A stretch of DNA of 24,748 bases from Ignavibacteriaceae bacterium. GTDB lineage: Bacteria; Bacteroidota; Ignavibacteria; Ignavibacteriales; Ignavibacteriaceae. The notes beneath the pieces were generated by a model that saw nothing but the letters and a program-made list of their open reading frames with translations, ran no database searches and was not told the origin of the DNA. The stretch is taken from positions 1 to 24,748 of the forward strand of contig JACAFA010000279.1 in NCBI GenBank assembly GCA_013388525.1, in the 5' to 3' direction. Numbering within the stretch: the first letter of the stretch is position 1; each line of letters starts with the position of its first letter. Made by a program: the position numbers and the translations under genes. Of the stretch, positions 7,422-15,431 are shown piece by piece.

Positions 7422-8504
7422 TTATTTTATCAGCACCATTTTTCTTACCTGAGTAAACTCACTGCTTTCAATTCTGTAAACGTAAGCACCACTTGGCAGG
7501 GAAGAAGCATTTAGAGTTGCTTTATGGTAACCGGCTTCGTAAGTTCCCTCTGCAAGTGTTTCTACCAATTCACCAAGCATATTATAAATATTAATCTTTA
7601 AACTAGTTTCCTTTGGAAGTGAGAACCTTATTGTCGTACTCGGGTTAAATGGGTTTGGATAATTCTGCGACAGTTCAAACTTAGTTGGCACTATTTCTAC
7701 TTCCACTACGTCTGAATACTCAAACTGACCGTCTGTGTCAACTTGCTTTAGTCTGTACTGGAATTTGCTTCCTCCTGCAAACAAATCATTATCTGTGTAG
7801 CTGTATTGCTTTGGTGAATTTGAATTGCCGTGTCCTTCAATAAATGCAATGCTTGTCCATTCATCTTCGTTTATTCTTCTTTCCACATAAAATCCATAAT
7901 TACTTACCTCTGTTTTGGTAACCCAATTTAAATCTACTTTACCTTTTTCATCATATTTTGCATTAAATGCAGAAAGTTCAACAGGAAGCGGGATGATACC
8001 TAATTCAGCTGGTATAGCTAATTCAATACCAGTAATTATTTGATTATTTAAATCTGCAACAGTGTAGTTAGGAAGACCAGTAAACCAGATAATACTGCCG
8101 TTTGAAGAACCAGTTGTATATTGAATCGAAATTGTTACAATTCTGGTATAAGTATTATTTATTGTACTCCTTGTACCAGATGTGAATGTGTAGGTATATC
8201 TTATTCTTCCGTCAGATGCACGATAATCTTGAGTTGTATTATAATCTGAAAGAGGAAATAATTGATTAGAAAAAGAAACAGTCGGATTTTGTGCTCTAAA
8301 AGTTGCATCTAACTGAACTGCATCCTGAAATACATTAATTTGGACATTTCCAGAATTAGAAATAGCTTCAACATCAAATACTAAGGTTGATAGCCCCGGT
8401 GAAGGAAAGTCACGTGCGTTGCTTACGTAAACCAACCGGGTATCTACTACAGCAAATATCATTTGCGCTGAAAGTAAAATTAGAAGTATTAATGCTTTTT
8501 TCAT
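7422..8504 (-). CDS. T9SS type A sorted beta-sandwich protein (second gene of pair 1)
   Basis: 360 aa. Signal peptide MKKALILLILLSAQMIFA; beta-sandwich domain about 20-180 (LSTLVFDVEAIS, INVFQDAVQLD, TRIVTISIQYT, IIWFTGLPNY); a fibronectin-like linker (LNWVTKTEVSNYGFYVERR, YRLKQVDTDGQFEYSD); and a type A T9SS sorting domain (NYPNPFNPSTT from 281, ending RKMVLIK). The first domain is of the general kind seen in cohesin-like surface proteins (strand pattern FDV-x-AV-x-LD-x-F), but I cannot assign it with certainty. It begins 33 nt after the stop of the propeller gene, with AAAGG before the ATG, so the two are almost surely co-transcribed; a terminator follows. It is the clear paralog of 4060-5181. 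The role is inferred to be an exported, surface-attached binding or scaffold protein. Confidence 0.9.
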   Translation of the reverse strand: MKKALILLILLSAQMIFAVVDTRLVYVSNARDFPSPGLSTLVFDVEAISNSGNVQINVFQDAVQLDATFRAQNPTVSFSNQLFPLSDYNTTQDYRASDGRIRYTYTFTSGTRSTINNTYTRIVTISIQYTTGSSNGSIIWFTGLPNYTVADLNNQIITGIELAIPAELGIIPLPVELSAFNAKYDEKGKVDLNWVTKTEVSNYGFYVERRINEDEWTSIAFIEGHGNSNSPKQYSYTDNDLFAGGSKFQYRLKQVDTDGQFEYSDVVEVEIVPTKFELSQNYPNPFNPSTTIRFSLPKETSLKINIYNMLGELVETLAEGTYEAGYHKATLNASSLPSGAYVYRIESSEFTQVRKMVLIK

Positions 8505-8537
8505 TGTTTAGCCTTTGTAAATATTAATTTAATTTTG

Positions 8538-10979
8538 TTAAGGGACCCAGGTTTCGTAGCCTTGGTTTAGTTGGTACAAAATGTAATCTTCACCATAAGC
8601 TCCACCATCTAAATTATAATCCTCAGTTATATAACCTTCGTTACCTTGTGAAGTTTGATAAATAATATAATCTTCACCGTAAATTCCGCCATCTTTATTA
8701 CCATCAGCCGCAATCATTCCGAATACACCACCCGAAAGTGATAACATTGGATTGGTTCCATACGCTTGCTCCTGAGCTGTGGTAAAATCATAAAGACTGC
8801 TTGATAAACTTAATGCAATTGTATTTGCGCTCATTATCGCAAGATGTGTACGGTGTCTAATTACGATATAATAATTTCCAGCAGAGAGACCTACAAAGTT
8901 TAATGGGCTTGTTCCATCTGTATCTACAATCGTCCCGTTACTCTTTAAAAAACCAGCGCGTTCATGAACTTTAGTGGTAGATGCAGTTCCGGTTCTTAAT
9001 TCAACAAGCACCCAATCAACAACGGAATCAGGAATGCTTGCAACTGTACTACCGGTATAACCATAGGTTACAGTATCATAAGCATCATCAGAATCAAGTG
9101 GAATAAGATTATTAGAATTGAGAGTTGTTGTCATCCCACCACTACCATTATAAGGTCCCTCCAAATATACTTTTAAATTTGCAATAACAAAATCCGGTGG
9201 TCCGGTAGTTCTCAGGATTGTGCCGCCCTGCCCGACAATGGTTCCGTTATTTGCATCAGTAAACGTTACGCTCCATAAATTGTTTGATGTACCGCTATTT
9301 TCTATTGTCCAATCGGTACCACCGTTAGTAGTTCTGAGGATTGTACCATAAAAGCCAACGACTATTCCGTTATTTGCATCTGAAAAGAAGACACCCTTTA
9401 AATGCTGGCTGGTTCCGCTGGTTTGTAATGACCAATTTATTCCGCCGTCAGTAGATTTTAGAATTGTTCCAGCTTCACCTACGACTGTTCCGTTACTTAT
9501 ATCTGAAAAGAAAACACTTGTCAAATTATTTGTTGTTCCACTTGACTGAGAAGTCCAGCTTGTTCCTGCGTCAGTAGTTTTCAGGATTGTCCCCGCATCA
9601 CCAACAACTATCCAGGTATTTGCATTAATAAATGTTACGCTGTTTAAATTCTGTGTTGATCCGCTTGTTGGTGCAGACCAGGTTGTTCCGGCATCAGTTG
9701 TTTTAAGAATTGTTCCTGAATCACCGACAACCATCCCGTTATTTGTATCAATAAATGATACGCTCCTCAAAATATTTGATGTTCCGCTTGACTGAGAAGT
9801 CCAGTTTATTCCGGCGTTAGAAGTTCTAAGGATTGTTCCTATATCACCTATAACAGTACCATTGTTTATGTCTGAAAAGCAAACGCCGTACAAATCATTT
9901 GAAGTTATATCAGTTCGCTCTGTCCAGTTTGTTCCACCATCAGTAGTATGGAGTATTCTGCCAACGAGTCCGACCGTAGTTCCGTTATCAACATCAGCAA
10001 AGGATACACTTTTAAGAACCACCTGAGTACCACTGTATTGCGGATCCCAATTTGCACCGCCGTCTGTAGTTTTAGTAATTGTTCCATAAATACCTACAGC
10101 AACACCGTTATTGGTATCGGTGAAAAAGACGCCGCTGAGTGTTTTTGTTCCGTTTGGCTGCAAAATCCAGTTTGTACCTCCATCGGTTGTTCGGAGAATT
10201 GTACCAACCCAGCCAACGGCTGTACCGGTATTTGCATCTAAGAAATAAACATCCTCCAGAGCAATAGAGTTTGAGATTCCGCTGGTTTGAAAAGACCAGT
10301 TTGTTCCGCCGTCAGTGGTTCGAAGGATTGTTGCGCCCCAGCCAACAGCAGTACCTGTATCTGCATCTGTAAAGAATACGCTTTTTAATATTTCTGAAGT
10401 TCCGCTTGTTTGAGAAAACCAGTTCAAACCGCTATCGGTAGTTTTTATGATTGTTCCTGAATCACCAACAGCTATACCTGTAATTGAATCTGTAAAACAT
10501 ACGCTTCTTAAAATATTTGTTGTTCCGCTTGTCTGATCAAACCAGTTTGTTCCACCGTTTGTAGTTCTGAGTATTGAGCCACCCTGACCTACGACCGTAC
10601 CAGTATTTGCATCAGTAAACCAGACACCCAGCAGAAAGTTTGATGTTCCGCTTGTTTGAATATCCCATGTAGTTCCACCGTCAGTCGTGTGGAGAATTGT
10701 GCCATACCAACCGACAATCCAACCATTGATTGAGTCAACAAAACATATATCCATCAGATCGTTTGTTGTTCCGCTTGATATGGTTTCCCAGCTTGTCCCG
10801 CCATCGGTAGTTTTGAGAATAGTGCCTGCATAACCAACAGACCAGCCTACATTTGATGAGATGAATTTAACGCTCATAAGTGTATTGCCTTGCGGTAACG
10901 GATTTTGCCAATACCATTGCGGGTAAGTGTCGAGGAATGAAATAATAAATACTAAAGTAAAAAGTAATAACTTTTTCAA
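8538..10979 (-). CDS. Secreted 14-blade Ycf48-like propeller with dockerin-like C-terminal module (first gene of pair 1)
   Basis: 813 aa from a TTG start. Signal peptide (KKLLLFTLVFIISFLDTYP), then 14 repeats of about 42 aa (residues about 35-595), each with the pattern SVxFxDxxxGxxVGxxGTILxTTDGGTxW; the 14th lacks the terminal Asp-box. Such BNR/Ycf48-like blades form beta-propellers, and 14 fits two seven-bladed propellers. From 601 it shares the module NLKVYLEGPY...VIRHRTHLAIM with the deacetylase at 5215-7023, then two calcium-loop motifs (DGNKDGGIYGED from 759 and DYNLDGGAYGED from 787, 28 residues apart), ending ETWVP with no T9SS tail. The TTG at 10979 is chosen because it opens the signal peptide; only a weak GTGAGAA precedes it. 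Ycf48 homology does not imply a photosystem role here; propellers of this kind are common non-enzymatic surface proteins. Confidence 0.88.
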   Translation of the reverse strand: MKKLLLFTLVFIISFLDTYPQWYWQNPLPQGNTLMSVKFISSNVGWSVGYAGTILKTTDGGTSWETISSGTTNDLMDICFVDSINGWIVGWYGTILHTTDGGTTWDIQTSGTSNFLLGVWFTDANTGTVVGQGGSILRTTNGGTNWFDQTSGTTNILRSVCFTDSITGIAVGDSGTIIKTTDSGLNWFSQTSGTSEILKSVFFTDADTGTAVGWGATILRTTDGGTNWSFQTSGISNSIALEDVYFLDANTGTAVGWVGTILRTTDGGTNWILQPNGTKTLSGVFFTDTNNGVAVGIYGTITKTTDGGANWDPQYSGTQVVLKSVSFADVDNGTTVGLVGRILHTTDGGTNWTERTDITSNDLYGVCFSDINNGTVIGDIGTILRTSNAGINWTSQSSGTSNILRSVSFIDTNNGMVVGDSGTILKTTDAGTTWSAPTSGSTQNLNSVTFINANTWIVVGDAGTILKTTDAGTSWTSQSSGTTNNLTSVFFSDISNGTVVGEAGTILKSTDGGINWSLQTSGTSQHLKGVFFSDANNGIVVGFYGTILRTTNGGTDWTIENSGTSNNLWSVTFTDANNGTIVGQGGTILRTTGPPDFVIANLKVYLEGPYNGSGGMTTTLNSNNLIPLDSDDAYDTVTYGYTGSTVASIPDSVVDWVLVELRTGTASTTKVHERAGFLKSNGTIVDTDGTSPLNFVGLSAGNYYIVIRHRTHLAIMSANTIALSLSSSLYDFTTAQEQAYGTNPMLSLSGGVFGMIAADGNKDGGIYGEDYIIYQTSQGNEGYITEDYNLDGGAYGEDYILYQLNQGYETWVP
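9190..10905 (-). repeat. Tandem coding repeats of about 126-130 bp (propeller blades)
   Basis: Fourteen degenerate in-frame units within the propeller gene, each recognisable by the coding of GTIL.TTDGGT.W. The unit spacing is about 126-130 bp. The copies are diverged in third positions, so this is an old amplification rather than a fresh one. It is coding sequence, not a CRISPR array. Confidence 0.8.
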
Positions 10980-11038
10980 TTAATTCTCACTAAAAGATAA
11001 ATGAAGATAAAACTTTAAAATAATTCTCTTGAAACTTT

Positions 11039-11046
11039 CAAAACTA
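11039..11046 (-). promoter_or_regulatory. Possible Bacteroidota-type -7 box of the propeller gene
   Basis: TAGTTTTG on the minus strand fits the TAnnTTTG consensus and lies about 60 nt upstream of the TTG start at 10979. No good -33 TTTG sits at the usual spacing, so this is tentative. Confidence 0.28.
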
Positions 11047-11330
11047 AATTCAAAAAATCAAATAGAGCCTATTTTGGATTAACAAATGAAGTTTATTTTT
11101 ACAGAATAGTTAGTCAATACTCATACCATAGGAATTAACTCTTAAATAACAAAAAATGGCGAATATCATTATTTTTTTGAGAGAAAACGGTATCAATATG
11201 TTACAGTGTGAATTGTTTTTATATGAGTTAAATTTTTAGAAAAACAATCTGTTCAATATAAAAGTTATAGCTGAATTTTTATATTCTGTGCAAAAATTAC
11301 ATTTATTAACGAGCCCAGTATCAAGATAAA

Positions 11331-11362
11331 TAAAAACCCCTGCTTAGGTAATCAGCAGGGGT
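11331..11362 (-). terminator. Intrinsic terminator of the T9SS propeller gene
   Basis: On the minus strand ACCCCTGCT/AGCAGGGGT forms a 9-bp stem (11336-11344, 11354-11362) over a 9-nt loop, followed by TTTTTATTTA. It lies 66 bp beyond the stop codon at 11429. Confidence 0.9.
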
Positions 11363-11428
11363 CTAATAATTTTAGTTTTATTAATGCCTGAATTCATCAT
11401 CACTATTCGGTCAATCAGCACCGGGCGA

Positions 11429-11542
11429 TTAGCGAAGGAGAATCATCTTTTTAGTTTCAATAAAAGATCCGGCTTGTAATCTATAAAAGTATATTCCGCT
11501 GGACAGACTAATAGTCTGTTCTGCGGAGAATTCAACTTCATA
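11429..11542 (-). repeat. Near-identical T9SS tail segment, copy 1
   Basis: The last 114 bp of this gene, including the stop, match 15318-15431 with only 4 mismatches by eye. The two copies diverge sharply immediately upstream. Confidence 0.85.
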
Positions 11543-14500
11543 ATATCCGGGCTTCATTTCTTGATTAACTAATGTTGATACCAGTTCTCCAAGCACACTG
11601 TAGATGCTAAGATTAACATTAGATTCTCTCGGAACTGCAAACTTAATTTTTGTACCCGGGTTGAAAGGGTTCGGATAGTTCTGGTATAACTCAAAACTTG
11701 CTGGTAACCCTGCTGATATTCTTCCTGAAACTCCGATCGATGTTATCTTATTGTTCGTTATCCTAATCTCTTCACCACTTTTCAGTTCCTCATTCAGCAA
11801 CTTGCCATTTATCCTGTCCCTTACAGTTATACTTAATCCTTCTGCTCTGATTGTAATTGGATAATCATCTGAACTAATTTGAATTATTTTTTCACCACTC
11901 AGATTCTCTACTACTGTTCCGCTGCTGAACCTTACATCAAATATTCCTGTTGGCGGCATTGGTGGTAGTTCATAAGAATTTGATTCTATTTCTTCAGTTG
12001 CTGCAAAGAGAGTAATACTTCTACTTTTGTTGTCAGTAATTTTAATCTTTCCCCAGTTCTTACTTGTCTCTGCAAATTGTTTCTGCTCATCGCCTTTTGG
12101 TAGGCCACCAGTATTCAAATTAATTACACCGTCCTCTGTCACTCTTACCCAATATCCTTGTCCTGATTGCAGTGTGTCTGCAATGTAGTAGCCATCATTA
12201 AATCCGAATAAGTTTGTTGCAATTATTCCCGGTGGCGTGGTGGTTATCTGGCTTACAGGTATATTATTCTCATATACTCCAAACATATTCCATCCGATTA
12301 CTAATGGAACCGTGTCTCCCATTCTTGAACCAAATATCTGTATCTGCTGATTTCCATCAAACTTTAACCAATATCCAACTCCCCCTTTTAATGTATCTTC
12401 AGAAAAATATCCGCCATTATAACCATAGGCGAGGGAAGTAGCTGTAGGGAATACATTGTTTAATGTCATATCCTCCGCAAGTAATGGTACAGAAATCATA
12501 TTCCAATCATTTTTAACCGATACCAAAGAATAGTTCCCTCTGTAACTTATGTTGAGAGAAGTTATTGCTGGTTCTGTGAGAATATAACTCCTTTGGTTTT
12601 TCATATTAACATTGACGAAAGAACCATTGATTCTATCTTGAAGATAAAACGTTCCCTGAGGAAAACTTGTGCTGTCCCAGCTGAATGTCATAGGATAACC
12701 TGATGAACCCGGTTGAAAAGTCATTGTCCACATAATTTCTGTCTCGGCACTATCTCTGTAGTCAGATAGTGCACTAACTTGTGGATTAGTAGGGAGATTA
12801 AATCTTGCATCAAAGATACCTGTTGGCGGAGGTGGTGGTACCTCATATTCTCCAAGTGATGCATCTATACTATCTGTTGCACCTATGTGCTGACCGAATG
12901 TTAATGATTGTGCTGACTCTAAGCTTCCTGCGTCTTCTACATTAATTTGATTCGACCAAATCGGAGGTGTTGGTGGTGGAGGAGGTTCAACTGAATATTT
13001 GAACATTGTTCCATCCATTCCTCCGACCCAGCCTGTGTATTCGTTTATAAAAAATGCTGTTTCACCAAATCCTAAACCAGTATTTAGGGCTTCCCAAGTA
13101 TCACCCAAATTAGTTGTTTTATATAATGTGCCTTCAGAAGCATAGCCCCAGATTGTTGTTGAATTAATGAAGTTGATAGATTGAAGCGAAAGACCATTTT
13201 TAGATGACCAGGTTTCACCACCATCCGTTGAAACAAGTATGCTTTCTCCAACACACATTCCAACATTCGAATCAAAAAATTTAATATGGGAACCTGTTAA
13301 ATTCGATTTAGTAATCCAAGTCTCGCCGCCATCGGTAGATTTTAATATGCCGCCCGGACCAACAGACCAACCATTATAATAATCCGAAAAGTAGATACTT
13401 GAACTGCTGACCGAACTTTTTTTCTCCAAAGTAACACCACCATCAATCGATTTATAAATTCCTTTGGAAGTGCTATTATCACTCGTGACCCAGCCCGTAT
13501 CTTGAGTTATAAAAAATACCGAAGAAAAATCGCCAGCTGAATTTATATTAATCCAAGTCTCTCCGCCATCTGTTGTTCGGTACAGTACCCCTCCAACATC
13601 AGGTTTTCGGTACAGTCCCCCTACAAGAAGTTCTGTTGGAGCTTCGTTATTGGCTTTCGCAAGCCATCCTAGAGATTCATTTAGAAAATAAAAACAACGC
13701 GAGTAATCGTAGACTCCCTGGATTTCCAGCTGAGTTTTCCATTGTTTTCCACCATTGGTAGTTTTTAATATCACACCTTTATTTGGATTTCCATAACGAG
13801 TTCCTCCAACCCAACCAATATTTCTATCAACAAAATAAATGGATTGAGTCTTATCATAAGTCCCACTTAGCAATCGAGACCAATCATAATCACTCTCAGC
13901 TTTCAAATAAATTAGCCCAAAAGAACCAACTGCTAGTCCAGTCCCATTTTGTGTAACAAAAACAGATAATAATGGTCGCTCCCAATAATATCTTTTACTT
14001 TGCCAAGATATTCCACCATCAGTAGTAGTACAGATATAATTATCGACGTGCTGCCAATCTATATACCACCCGTTAATAGCATCTTTGAAAAAGATTGAAT
14101 GAATTTCCTCATTTAGAGTATAAGGACCAAATAGCTCTCTATTCTGTAACTCTTCCTGTATTAATGCAAATGATACCTTAGATTGACTCCAGCTATCTCC
14201 GCCATCTGTGGTCTTATATAAATTATGACCACAACCAATGAATCCTATACTTGCATCAATAAATTCGATAGCAAGACATTTGCCAATCGTAACAGGAAAC
14301 CCACTTGACTTATCAATCCAAGTAGCACCACCATCTGTTGTTTGAATCACTGAACTTGTGTCATTCACTTCTCCAGCAGCATATCCAACAAAAGCATCAA
14401 CAAAATCCATTGAGTATAAATCGTTAGTTGTCCCAGAGGAAAGGCTTATCCAGGAAGAACCACTATCTGTGGTTTTTAATATAGTCCCATTAAATCCAAC

Positions 14501-14887
14501 AACGTAACCAATATTAGTATCATAAAAATAAATATCAGATAAATGTTGGGTTGTACTACTTGCAAGAGAATCCCAACTTGTACCGCCATCATTTGTTTTA
14601 AGAATTAGTCCTGACTCACCGCAAATCCAACCTGTATTCTGGTCAACAAACTGAACAGATTTAAGAATAAGAGTTGTGCCGCTGTTTTGTGCAATCCATT
14701 CATTACCGGCATTGGTAGTTTTTTTAATAAATCCACCTGAGCCAACAATCCAACCTGTACTATCGTCAACAAAAAAAGTAGACCAGAGATCATTACCATC
14801 AGGTACGGGATTTTGGTTAGTCCATTGGGAATGTATTGCTGAAGAAATCAGGATAATACATAACGTTATTAAATTAAGCTTTTTCAT
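11429..14887 (-). CDS. Large T9SS-secreted Ycf48/BNR-like propeller protein
   Basis: 1152 aa. Signal peptide (KKLNLITLCIILISSAIHS), then about 14 propeller repeats (about 30-630; for example GLILKTNDGGTSW, GTILKTTDSGSSW, VLYRTTDGGETW, ILKSTDGGETW), less uniform than the 8538 protein and with insertions. A proline linker (about 633-640, PPPPPTPP) separates a C-terminal half with paired GWNM domains (KNDWNMISVPL, GWNMFGVYEN; GYWLKF, GYWVRV) and ELPPMPPTGIFDVRF segments, which recur in T9SS cargo of this group. The last about 85 residues are a type A sorting domain (NYPNPFNPGTK from 1070, ending IETKKMILLR), so the protein should cross the outer membrane by T9SS and be attached to the surface. 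The ATG at 14887 follows GGGAG by 7-8 nt. A T-tailed hairpin closes the unit. The target is unknown. Confidence 0.9.
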   Translation of the reverse strand: MKKLNLITLCIILISSAIHSQWTNQNPVPDGNDLWSTFFVDDSTGWIVGSGGFIKKTTNAGNEWIAQNSGTTLILKSVQFVDQNTGWICGESGLILKTNDGGTSWDSLASSTTQHLSDIYFYDTNIGYVVGFNGTILKTTDSGSSWISLSSGTTNDLYSMDFVDAFVGYAAGEVNDTSSVIQTTDGGATWIDKSSGFPVTIGKCLAIEFIDASIGFIGCGHNLYKTTDGGDSWSQSKVSFALIQEELQNRELFGPYTLNEEIHSIFFKDAINGWYIDWQHVDNYICTTTDGGISWQSKRYYWERPLLSVFVTQNGTGLAVGSFGLIYLKAESDYDWSRLLSGTYDKTQSIYFVDRNIGWVGGTRYGNPNKGVILKTTNGGKQWKTQLEIQGVYDYSRCFYFLNESLGWLAKANNEAPTELLVGGLYRKPDVGGVLYRTTDGGETWININSAGDFSSVFFITQDTGWVTSDNSTSKGIYKSIDGGVTLEKKSSVSSSSIYFSDYYNGWSVGPGGILKSTDGGETWITKSNLTGSHIKFFDSNVGMCVGESILVSTDGGETWSSKNGLSLQSINFINSTTIWGYASEGTLYKTTNLGDTWEALNTGLGFGETAFFINEYTGWVGGMDGTMFKYSVEPPPPPTPPIWSNQINVEDAGSLESAQSLTFGQHIGATDSIDASLGEYEVPPPPPTGIFDARFNLPTNPQVSALSDYRDSAETEIMWTMTFQPGSSGYPMTFSWDSTSFPQGTFYLQDRINGSFVNVNMKNQRSYILTEPAITSLNISYRGNYSLVSVKNDWNMISVPLLAEDMTLNNVFPTATSLAYGYNGGYFSEDTLKGGVGYWLKFDGNQQIQIFGSRMGDTVPLVIGWNMFGVYENNIPVSQITTTPPGIIATNLFGFNDGYYIADTLQSGQGYWVRVTEDGVINLNTGGLPKGDEQKQFAETSKNWGKIKITDNKSRSITLFAATEEIESNSYELPPMPPTGIFDVRFSSGTVVENLSGEKIIQISSDDYPITIRAEGLSITVRDRINGKLLNEELKSGEEIRITNNKITSIGVSGRISAGLPASFELYQNYPNPFNPGTKIKFAVPRESNVNLSIYSVLGELVSTLVNQEMKPGYYEVEFSAEQTISLSSGIYFYRLQAGSFIETKKMILLR

Positions 14888-14927
14888 ATTTCTCTCCCAT
14901 AAGGTTAAAATTTTTGACTGTATAGAA

Positions 14928-14965
14928 CTAAACTAATAATGATTTCATTAAACAAAATGTTTAAT
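14928..14965 (-). promoter_or_regulatory. Candidate promoter with overlapping palindrome (possible operator)
   Basis: Read on the minus strand: TTTG (14956-14953), 17 nt, then TAGTTTAG (14935-14928), one mismatch from the Bacteroidota TAnnTTTG box, about 40 nt before the ATG at 14887. An 8-bp perfect palindrome ATTAAACA/TGTTTAAT with a 3-nt centre (14947-14965) covers the -33 part. It could be a repressor site or chance in AT-rich DNA. Confidence 0.3.
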
Positions 14966-15227
14966 TCAAACGATATCGGTTTACTAAGAGTGTTTGATTT
15001 ATGGTTAATAAAGAGGTTATTCAATCATCATTCCACAAAATCTATTATTAATTGATGAAATGTGGTTTCAATTATTATCATTTGAAGATAGAGTATCATT
15101 TTTAAGCATGTTAATATATTTTTTAGCTGGTCGGGTTAAATCTTGTTAATTGAATTAGGAAAGTTAATTATCCTATTCGTGTCTAAAATTTTAAGAGAGC
15201 TTTTTATTGATTCACAGTTTCCGAATA

Positions 15228-15262
15228 AATAAAAACCCCTGCCTATTTTTATAAGCAAGGGT
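15228..15262 (-). terminator. Intrinsic terminator of the DUF362 gene
   Basis: On the minus strand ACCCTTGCTTAT and ATAGGCAGGGGT pair over 12 positions (two G-T pairs) with an AAAA loop (15235-15262), followed by TTTTTATTTATT. It lies about 55 bp after the stop at 15318. Confidence 0.9.
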
Positions 15263-15317
15263 TCAATAAAACTAGTTTTGAAAGTTTTAGTTCAACAAAG
15301 ATTTATTCTTCATTTGT

Positions 15318-15431
15318 TTAGCGAAGGAGAATCATTTTTTTAGTTTCAATAAAAGATCCGGATTGTAATCTATAAAAGTATATTCCGCTGGACAGACTAA
15401 TAGTCTGTTCTGGAGAGAATTCAACTTCATA
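15318..15431 (-). repeat. Near-identical T9SS tail segment, copy 2
   Basis: Partner of 11429-11542: about 110 of 114 bases identical, covering the last 37 codons and the stop. This suggests recent copying or gene conversion of the sorting tail. Confidence 0.85.

Larger units (their letters stand above)
10980..11428. other. Intergenic region
   Basis: 449 bp of AT-rich DNA between the two propeller genes. It contains the terminator of the right-hand gene (11331-11362) and the candidate promoter of the left-hand gene (11039-11046). I see no open frame or other structure. Confidence 0.5.
14888..15317. other. Intergenic region
   Basis: 430 bp between two large T9SS cargo genes. It contains the candidate promoter/palindrome near 14930-14965 and the terminator at 15228-15262. 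Otherwise AT-rich with no gene-like frame. Confidence 0.5.

Noticed and set aside
9948..10241. Plus-strand open frame of 97 codons inside the propeller gene
   Set aside because: Antisense shadow of the repeat coding sequence, repeating with the same period; no independent support.
9190..10905. Regular repeats at about 128-bp spacing, considered as a CRISPR or satellite array
   Set aside because: They translate in one frame into propeller blades; repeats are too long and diverged, with no spacers.
8538..10979. Photosystem II assembly role, suggested by Ycf48-like repeats
   Set aside because: The repeat family is widely used in secreted propellers; no photosynthesis gene in the window and the protein carries a surface-type C-terminal module.
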